Shown piece by piece: positions 45,011-50,922 of a stretch of 50,922 nt of DNA. The notes under the pieces were generated by a model. It made no database searches. It was given only the letters and a program-made list of their open reading frames with translations, and was not told where the DNA came from. Location of the stretch: the NCBI GenBank assembly GCA_026416375.1, contig JAOAFI010000030.1, forward strand, positions 1 through 50,922, given 5' to 3'. A program made the translations under genes and the position numbers. The number at the start of each line of letters is the position of its first letter. Position 1 is the first letter of the stretch. Source of the stretch: Patescibacteria group bacterium (GTDB lineage Bacteria > Patescibacteriota > Microgenomatia > UBA1406 > GWC2-37-13).

Positions 45011-47980
45011 ATGTTTAAGCCAATTGAAGAAAATCATAATTTTATTGAGATGGAGAAGAAGTGGTTGAAATATTGGTATGAAAATGGAATTGTTAAAAAA
45101 TATTTAAACAAAAATAAAAATTCAAAAAAATACTTTTCTTTTTTAGACGGGCCGATTACTGCCAATAATCCTATGGGCGTTCATCATGCTTGGGGAAGAA
45201 CTTATAAAGATTTATGGCCAAGATTTTATAATCTGCTTGGTTATAAACAAAGATTTCAGAATGGATTTGATTGTCAAGGACTTTGGGTTGAGGTAGAAGT
45301 TGAGAAGGAGCTTGGACTTAAAACAAAAAAAGATATTGAAAATTTAGTGCCTGGCGATAAATTTGCTTCAATTGCTAAATTTGTTCAACTTTGCAAAGAT
45401 AGAGTTTATCGTTTTTCTAAAATTCAAACAGAACAATCAAAGAGACTTGGATATTTTGCTGACTGGGAACATTCTTACTTTACAATGAGTGATGAAAATA
45501 ATTATATGATCTGGACTTTTTTGAAAAAATGTTATGAAAACGGCTGGATATATAAAGGTCAAGAATCTGTTCCTTGGTGTCCAAGATGTGAGACGGCTAT
45601 TTCTCAGCATGAGATGTTGACAGAAGATTATAAAGAAGTAATTCATGAATCAATATATTTTAAGTTAAAAATCAAAAATCAAAAATCAAAAATCAAAAAT
45701 ATCACTGAAAATTTAGAAAAAGAAAATCAATATTTATTGGTATGGACAACAACGCCATGGACTTTGCCAGCTAATATCGCAGTAGCTGTTGATGAAACAT
45801 TTGATTATTCTTTGGTAGAGTTAAAAAACGGCGAACAATATTGGCTGGCAAAAGATTTAGTTAATTCAGTTATTGGCGATGATTTAAAGAAAATTATAAA
45901 GACAGTAAAAGGAAAAGATTTAGTTGGTTTAAAATACACTGGTCCTTTTGACGATCTGCCGGTTGTCAAAAAAACAGCTCAAAAAAACCCTGATAAATTT
46001 CATATAGTTATTGCTACTGATGAAAAGATAATGCCGATTAGTTTAACTGAAGGAACAGGAATGGTCCATACTGCAGTTTCTGCCGGTACCGAAGATTATA
46101 AACTGGGAAAAAAACTTGGTCTTCCAATGATTCCGGTAATTGATGATCAGGCAAATTATTTGGAGGGATTAGGAGAATTTTCTTTTAAAAACGCCAAAAA
46201 AAATCCAAGATTAATTCTTGACTATATGAAAAAAAATGGATTTGCTTATAAGATTCATAATTATAAACATCGTTATCCTGCCTGCTGGAGATGCAAGACT
46301 GAACTTGTCTGGAAAGTGGCTGAGGAATGGTATATCGCAATGGATAAACCTAGTAAATTAAAAATTAAAAATTCAAAATTAAAAATTTCGACTTTGCGAG
46401 AAAAAATGATCAAAGTTGCAAAGTCGATAATATGGATGCCGGAATTTGGTCTTGATCGTGAACTTGATTGGCTTAAAAATATGCATGATTGGCTTATTTC
46501 TAAAAAAAATCGTTTTTGGGGACTTTCTCTTCCGATTTATGAATGTAAAAAATGCGGTTATTTTGAAGTTATTGGATCAAAGGAAGAATTAAAACAAAAA
46601 GCAGTTGAAGGATGGGAGAAATTTGAAGGTCGTTCTCCTCATAAGCCTTATATTGATGAAGTAAAGATAAAATGTCAAAAATGTGGAAATTTAGTTTCTA
46701 GAATTGATGATGTTGGCAATCCTTGGCTTGATGCTGGAATTGTTGCTTATTCAACAATTGCTAAAAACAATCAAGGAGAACCTCTTTATAAAATAAATAA
46801 AAAAGAATGGCGAAGGTGGTTTCCGGCTGATTTTATTACTGAGTCTTTTCCCGGCCAGTTTAAAAACTGGTTTTATGCTTTGATTGCTATGTCAACCGTA
46901 ATGGAAAATGAGCCTCCTTTTAAAAGAGTTTTAGGATATGGCACTCTTTTGGGGGAAGATGGACGGCCAATGCATAAAAGCTGGGGCAATGCTATTGAAT
47001 TTAATGAAGGAGCTGACAAAATTGGTGTTGATGTGATGCGCTGGATGTTTAGTCGTCAAAATCCTTCGGATAATATGCTTTTTGGTTACAAAAAAGCTGA
47101 TGAGGTCAGACGTCAATTTTATTTAATTCTTTGGAATATATATAAATTTTTTGTTGAATATGTTAATTTAGATAAAATAGAAGTTGAAAAATTAAAAATA
47201 GAAAATGAATATGAAAAATTAACCATTTTAGATAAATGGATTTTAAGTAGGTTTGTTTCAACTGTTTATTTTGTTGAAAAAAATCTTAAAAATTTTAATG
47301 CTAAAGATGCTGTTTTTGAAATTGAAAAATTTGTTTCTGATTTGTCTACTTGGTATATTAGAAGAAGCAGAGACAGAGTTTGGGTTAATAGCGATAATCA
47401 AGAAGATAAAAAAAATTTTTATTTAACTTTATATTATATTTTAGTTAATTTATCAATTGTTCTTTCAATGTTTTTGCCTTTTATAAGCGAAGAGATATAC
47501 ACAAATTTAACAAATAATGAATCTGTTCATCTTGAGTTTTGGCCTAAATTAAATAAAAATTTTTATAATAAAGATTTAGAAGATCAGATGAATTTAGCAA
47601 GAAAAATAGTTGAGGCAGGTCATTCAAAAAGAAAAGAAATGAAAGTAAAAGTAAGAATTCCTCTTTTAAAACTTAATATTGATTTTTCAGAAAATTTAGA
47701 AAAATTAAAAATAATCGATAGAAATATTTGGAAAATAGTTTTAGATGAACTTAATATAAAAAATCTTTATTTGAATAAAAAACTTATTTATCCAGAAAAA
47801 GAATTTTTTGTTTCTCAAGAAGATCTCGATTATGAAGGAAATTTGAGAGAGTTTATCAGAACTGTTCAAATGAAAAGAAAAGAATTAAGACTTAAACCAA
47901 ATGAATATTTTAATTATAATATTCCTTCAGAATTTAAAAAAAGCGAATCTTTCTTAAAAAGAAAACTAATGATAAAATAA
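45011..47980 (+). CDS. ileS: Isoleucyl-tRNA synthetase with variant HIGH and KMSKS motifs
   Basis: DGPITANNPMGVHHAWGRTYKD, LLVWTTTPWTLPANIAVAV, RELDWLKNMHDWLISKKNRFWGLSLPI, DGRPMHKSWGNAIEF. Confidence 0.93.
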   Translation: MFKPIEENHNFIEMEKKWLKYWYENGIVKKYLNKNKNSKKYFSFLDGPITANNPMGVHHAWGRTYKDLWPRFYNLLGYKQRFQNGFDCQGLWVEVEVEKELGLKTKKDIENLVPGDKFASIAKFVQLCKDRVYRFSKIQTEQSKRLGYFADWEHSYFTMSDENNYMIWTFLKKCYENGWIYKGQESVPWCPRCETAISQHEMLTEDYKEVIHESIYFKLKIKNQKSKIKNITENLEKENQYLLVWTTTPWTLPANIAVAVDETFDYSLVELKNGEQYWLAKDLVNSVIGDDLKKIIKTVKGKDLVGLKYTGPFDDLPVVKKTAQKNPDKFHIVIATDEKIMPISLTEGTGMVHTAVSAGTEDYKLGKKLGLPMIPVIDDQANYLEGLGEFSFKNAKKNPRLILDYMKKNGFAYKIHNYKHRYPACWRCKTELVWKVAEEWYIAMDKPSKLKIKNSKLKISTLREKMIKVAKSIIWMPEFGLDRELDWLKNMHDWLISKKNRFWGLSLPIYECKKCGYFEVIGSKEELKQKAVEGWEKFEGRSPHKPYIDEVKIKCQKCGNLVSRIDDVGNPWLDAGIVAYSTIAKNNQGEPLYKINKKEWRRWFPADFITESFPGQFKNWFYALIAMSTVMENEPPFKRVLGYGTLLGEDGRPMHKSWGNAIEFNEGADKIGVDVMRWMFSRQNPSDNMLFGYKKADEVRRQFYLILWNIYKFFVEYVNLDKIEVEKLKIENEYEKLTILDKWILSRFVSTVYFVEKNLKNFNAKDAVFEIEKFVSDLSTWYIRRSRDRVWVNSDNQEDKKNFYLTLYYILVNLSIVLSMFLPFISEEIYTNLTNNESVHLEFWPKLNKNFYNKDLEDQMNLARKIVEAGHSKRKEMKVKVRIPLLKLNIDFSENLEKLKIIDRNIWKIVLDELNIKNLYLNKKLIYPEKEFFVSQEDLDYEGNLREFIRTVQMKRKELRLKPNEYFNYNIPSEFKKSESFLKRKLMIK
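45667..45701 (+). repeat. Heptad array within ileS (first)
   Basis: (AAAAATC)x4 + AAAAATA, encoding KIKNQKSKIKN. Confidence 0.85.
46355..46388 (+). repeat. Heptad array within ileS (second)
   Basis: AAATTA AAAATTA AAAATTC AAAATTA AAAATTT, encoding SKLKIKNSKLKIS. Confidence 0.8.
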
Positions 47981-47984
47981 AAAA

Positions 47985-49016
47985 ATGACATTTGTTTTTT
48001 TAACAATACTTTTATCTCTTTTTGGACTATTTAATCTTTTTGGAATAAATCAAGATTTATTTTGGAAACAATTAATAAATATTATTTTTGCTTTTTTAAT
48101 TTTTTTTATTTTAAAAAAATTTTCTTTTAATTTTTTTAAAATAAATTCTCGTTTTTTTTATTTATTTTTCTTAAGTCTTTTAATATTAAGTTTTATTATA
48201 GGAGTTGAAATAAAAGGATCAAAAAGATGGATTGATTTTGGTTTTTTTAGTTTTCAATCAAGCGAGTTTTTAAAACCTTTTTTTATATTGTTTTTAAGCG
48301 ATTATTTGTCAAAAAAAAATATTTTTGAAAATGATCTTTTTGTTTTATTTAAAACTTTTATATATTTTTTTATTCCGTTTTTTATTATTTTTAAACAGCC
48401 TGATTTAGCTAATTCTTTGACTTATTTAACAATTTTTTTAGTACTGGTTTTTTTTTCAAAAATTAATAAAAAATATTTTTTTTATATTATTAGTTTTTTT
48501 ATTTTTATTTTGCCTTTTGTTTTTTTTATTCTTAAACCTTATCAAAAAGCAAGAGTTTTATCTTTTTTAAATCCTTATTTTGATACAAAAGGAGCTTCAT
48601 ATAATATTATTCAATCTATTATTACTATTGGAAGCGGTGGTTTTTTGGGAAAAGGATTAGGATTTGGAACTCAATCAAAACTTAATTTTTTGCCGGAAAA
48701 TACGACTGATTTTGCTTTTGCTTCTTTAGTTGAACAATTTGGTTTTTTTGGTGGAGGAATTGTTATTTTTATTTATTCTTTATTGATTTTTTTTATTTTT
48801 AAGAAAATTTTATATTATTTTTTTGAAAAAAACGAAGATAGTTATGACAAGTTTTTATTTTGTCTTGGAATTTGTTCGTATATTGTGTTTCAATTTTTTG
48901 TTAATGTAGGAATGAATATGGGTATTATGCCTGTTGCTGGAGTAGCTTTGCCGTTTATTTCTTATGGAGGATCAGCTATAATGTCTTTAATGATTAGTTT
49001 AGCTTTATTGCCTTAA
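47985..49016 (+). CDS. rodA: RodA/FtsW-type SEDS protein (second copy)
   Basis: KGSKRWIDFGFFSFQSSEFLKPF, GKGLGFGTQSKLNFLPENTTDFAFASLVEQFGFFG, GVALPFISYGGSA. Confidence 0.88.
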   Translation: MTFVFLTILLSLFGLFNLFGINQDLFWKQLINIIFAFLIFFILKKFSFNFFKINSRFFYLFFLSLLILSFIIGVEIKGSKRWIDFGFFSFQSSEFLKPFFILFLSDYLSKKNIFENDLFVLFKTFIYFFIPFFIIFKQPDLANSLTYLTIFLVLVFFSKINKKYFFYIISFFIFILPFVFFILKPYQKARVLSFLNPYFDTKGASYNIIQSIITIGSGGFLGKGLGFGTQSKLNFLPENTTDFAFASLVEQFGFFGGGIVIFIYSLLIFFIFKKILYYFFEKNEDSYDKFLFCLGICSYIVFQFFVNVGMNMGIMPVAGVALPFISYGGSAIMSLMISLALLP

Positions 49017-49034
49017 ATTTTTATAAATTTATCA

Positions 49035-49063
49035 TTGCTTTAAAAAAATTTTTTTTGTATAAT
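49035..49063 (+). promoter_or_regulatory. Predicted promoter of rplU, leaderless arrangement
   Basis: TTGCTT (49035-49040), 17-nt spacer, TATAAT (49058-49063), 7 nt, ATG at 49071. Confidence 0.7.
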
Positions 49064-49070
49064 TTGATTT

Positions 49071-49382
49071 ATGGCTAAATTTGCTGTTATAAAAACTGGA
49101 GGAAAACAATATTTAGTAAAAGAAGAAGACAAAATTATTGTTGATAGAATTGAGGCAAAAGAAAAAGAAAAGATAGATTTAGATACTTTAATGATTTTTA
49201 GTGATGATGAAAAAGAATTTGAAATGGGTAATCCATTATTAGGTAAAAAAGTTATAGCTGAGATTGTTTCTCAAGATAAAGGAGAAAAAATAAAAATTTT
49301 AAGATTTAAAGCAAAAGTAAGATATAGAAAAAGAAAAGGTTTTCGTCCATATTTAACAACATTAAAAATAATTAAGATATAA
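49071..49382 (+). CDS. rplU: 50S ribosomal protein L21
   Basis: MAKFAVIKTGGKQYLVKEEDKIIVDRI...KVRYRKRKGFRPYLTTLKI. Confidence 0.97.
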   Translation: MAKFAVIKTGGKQYLVKEEDKIIVDRIEAKEKEKIDLDTLMIFSDDEKEFEMGNPLLGKKVIAEIVSQDKGEKIKILRFKAKVRYRKRKGFRPYLTTLKIIKI

Positions 49383-49389
49383 TTTTTAT

Positions 49390-49635
49390 ATGGCACATAC
49401 AAAAGCTCAAAAAACAGTTAAAGGCAACCGTGATTCTCAAAGTAAAAGACTTGGAGTTAAAGTATATGGCGGAGAAAAAGTTGAAGCTGGAAATATTATT
49501 ATTCGTCAGAGAGGAACTAAAGTTAATGCTGGTCCTGGAACAATGCTTTCTAGAGACTTTACGATTTTAGCTTTAAAAAAAGGAAATGTAAAATTTTATA
49601 AAAGACGCGGTGAGCTTTTTGTTTCTGTAGTGTAA
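49390..49635 (+). CDS. rpmA: 50S ribosomal protein L27
   Basis: NRDSQSKRLGVKVYGGEKVEAGNIIIRQRGTKVNAG. Confidence 0.97.
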   Translation: MAHTKAQKTVKGNRDSQSKRLGVKVYGGEKVEAGNIIIRQRGTKVNAGPGTMLSRDFTILALKKGNVKFYKRRGELFVSVV

Positions 49636-49645
49636 AATAATCTTC

Positions 49646-50188
49646 ATGGAGGATATTTTTCAAAAAATAAAATCTTCAGATGATATTTTTGAAAAAGCAA
49701 GATTAATTAGAGATTTAATAAGAAATAAAGATATTCAAATAAAAAAAATTGCTGAAAATCTTGGTGTTTCTTCTTCTTATGTTTGTCATTTAGAGCGTAT
49801 TTTAAATCTTCCTGAGATAATAGTTGATGGATATTATTCAAAATTAATAACAATTAGTCATCTTTTTATAATCTCAAGAATTAAAGATAAAGAAAAATTG
49901 ATAAAAATTTATGAAAAAATATTAGCAGAAAGTTTAACTATTTCTCAGACTGATAATTTAATAAGAGAAGAATTATATCAAGTTTCAGATAGGGGAGACT
50001 ATTTGAAATTGGAAGAGAAAAATAAATTATTTGAAAAATTTAATAAGAAGTTTAAAGATGTTTTAATAAAAATAATTCAAACAAGAAAAGGAGCAAAAAT
50101 AATTTTTGAGATTAAAGGAAACTTAGAAAAAACCTCAAGATTGATAAAAAAAATTTTTAACGAAGTGTCTCAGGTAGAGGATTTTTGA
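49646..50188 (+). CDS. ParB/Noc-type HTH protein lacking the N-terminal CTPase domain
   Basis: KIAENLGVSSSYVCHLERILNLPEIIVDGYYSKLITISHLFIISRIKDKEKLIKIYEKILAESLTISQTDNLIRE matches the ParB HTH layout. Confidence 0.7.
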   Translation: MEDIFQKIKSSDDIFEKARLIRDLIRNKDIQIKKIAENLGVSSSYVCHLERILNLPEIIVDGYYSKLITISHLFIISRIKDKEKLIKIYEKILAESLTISQTDNLIREELYQVSDRGDYLKLEEKNKLFEKFNKKFKDVLIKIIQTRKGAKIIFEIKGNLEKTSRLIKKIFNEVSQVEDF

Positions 50189-50729
50189 TCCAACCTACTT
50201 GTCCTGGAGGAAAATAACGGTAAAAAACTTGTCCGACTAAGCTATTAATTGGCACAGAGCAAAATTCTCTTGAATCAGAAGAACGTGGACGATTATCGCC
50301 CATAACAAATACCTCATCCTCTGGAATCTTATAAGGTTCGCCGTTTTTGATGCATCCGCCTTCCCATAAATTTGTAGTATCAGAGATATAATTTTCTTGT
50401 ATAACTTTTCCATCAACTGAAACTATTCCGTCTTTAATAACAAGAGTTTCCCCAGGAAGACCAATAACTCTTTTAATATATTCAATATCAGGATTTTTTG
50501 GAGATTTTAAAACAACAACATCGCCTCGTTCAATTTTTCGGAATTTATAGGTGATTCTGCTTGTTAAGATATAATCGCCGGTATGAAAGTTTGGTTCCAT
50601 TGAGGCGCCTTTGACTTGATTTGGAGTTAAAATAAAAAGATAAATAACAATAAATATTGAGCCAATAAAAACAATAGTTTGTAATATATCCATTACAAAA
50701 TCAATAATATCTCTTATAGTTTTTACCAT
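50157..50729 (-). CDS. lepB: Signal peptidase I
   Basis: GASMEPNFHTGDYILTSR, RGDVVVLKSP, YIKRVIGLPGETLVI, GDNRPRSSDSREFCSVP. Confidence 0.95.
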   Translation of the reverse strand: MVKTIRDIIDFVMDILQTIVFIGSIFIVIYLFILTPNQVKGASMEPNFHTGDYILTSRITYKFRKIERGDVVVLKSPKNPDIEYIKRVIGLPGETLVIKDGIVSVDGKVIQENYISDTTNLWEGGCIKNGEPYKIPEDEVFVMGDNRPRSSDSREFCSVPINSLVGQVFYRYFPPGQVGWIKNPLPETLR

Positions 50730-50737
50730 AGATATTT

Positions 50738-50766
50738 ATTCTAGATAAAAATAAATTAATTTACAA
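50738..50766 (-). promoter_or_regulatory. Predicted promoter of lepB
   Basis: Minus strand TTGTAA, 17-nt spacer, TAGAAT, 8 nt, ATG at 50729. Confidence 0.6.
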
Positions 50767-50807
50767 TAGATTTTTTATATAATTATTATGTTTTAAATAT
50801 TTTTATT

Positions 50808-50881
50808 GACTGCTTAGCTCAGTTGGCTAGAGCGTCACGTTCACATCGTGAAGGTCGGTGGTTCAAGTCCACCAGCAGTCA
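50808..50881 (+). tRNA. tRNA-Val (anticodon CAC)
   Basis: Acceptor GACTGCT/AGCAGTC, D stem GCTC/GAGC, anticodon stem TCACG/CGTGA with loop TTCACAT, T arm GGTGGTTCAAGTCCACC; CCA not encoded. Confidence 0.95.
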
Positions 50882-50922
50882 CAAATATTTTTATTATATT
50901 TATTTCTTTCTAATTAAAAATA

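Noticed and set aside
47184-47220. Third possible array in ileS (GTTGAAAAATTAAAAATAGAAAATGAATATGAAAAATTA, VEKLKIENEYEKL)
   Set aside because: Period 7 is weak and the peptide is a plausible natural helix; not separable from codon bias.
1-50922. Possible UGA recoding (as in Gracilibacteria/Absconditabacteria)
   Set aside because: TGA serves as a normal stop, for example rsmH and ftsL ends overlapping the next ATG; conserved proteins are full length under the standard code.
1-50922. CRISPR array, prophage or transposase
   Set aside because: No repeat-spacer pattern, no Cas, integrase, transposase or phage structural proteins seen. The period-7 arrays have no unique spacers.

Overview
Very AT-rich bacterial chromosome segment, standard genetic code. 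Protein content suggests a Patescibacteria/CPR-type genome, possibly Microgenomates-like (inference only). Left part: a minus-strand surface-glycan block (FemAB-like, two GT4, GT39/PMT-like, O-antigen ligase, GT2), a tRNA-Met(CAT), an RmlC-like cupin, an isopentenyl phosphate kinase-like protein, rarA, alkD-like, trpS, dtd, PBP1A and metG. Middle: rpsO-pnp-ftsK, then mltG, an archaeal-type AMP/thymidine phosphorylase and murJ. Right half: a long co-oriented division/cell-wall cluster (mraZ-rsmH-ftsL-ftsI-murE-pgeF-murC-murB-murA-NTase-yvcK-dgkA-mraY // murD-ftsW-murG-ftsQ-ftsA-ftsZ-ileS-rodA-rplU-rpmA), a ParB-HTH-only protein, lepB and tRNA-Val(CAC). The most unusual signal is non-coding. (1) Three intergenic loci carry what looks like the same composite element, with blocks in fixed order F1 (TAACNNN heptads), an AT block, F2 (GTTTAGCGGG-like) and F3 (TTTTGAG heptads); one copy is inverted. 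(2) Period-7 A-rich arrays lie exactly at stop/start junctions and also in frame inside murE and ileS. (3) Four 10-bp-spaced TGGT(G/T) boxes overlap the mraZ promoter and start. (4) Several genes have a -35/-10 promoter with 17-bp spacing placed 7-9 nt before the ATG, which predicts leaderless mRNAs. Everything was read by eye; no searches or folding were run.
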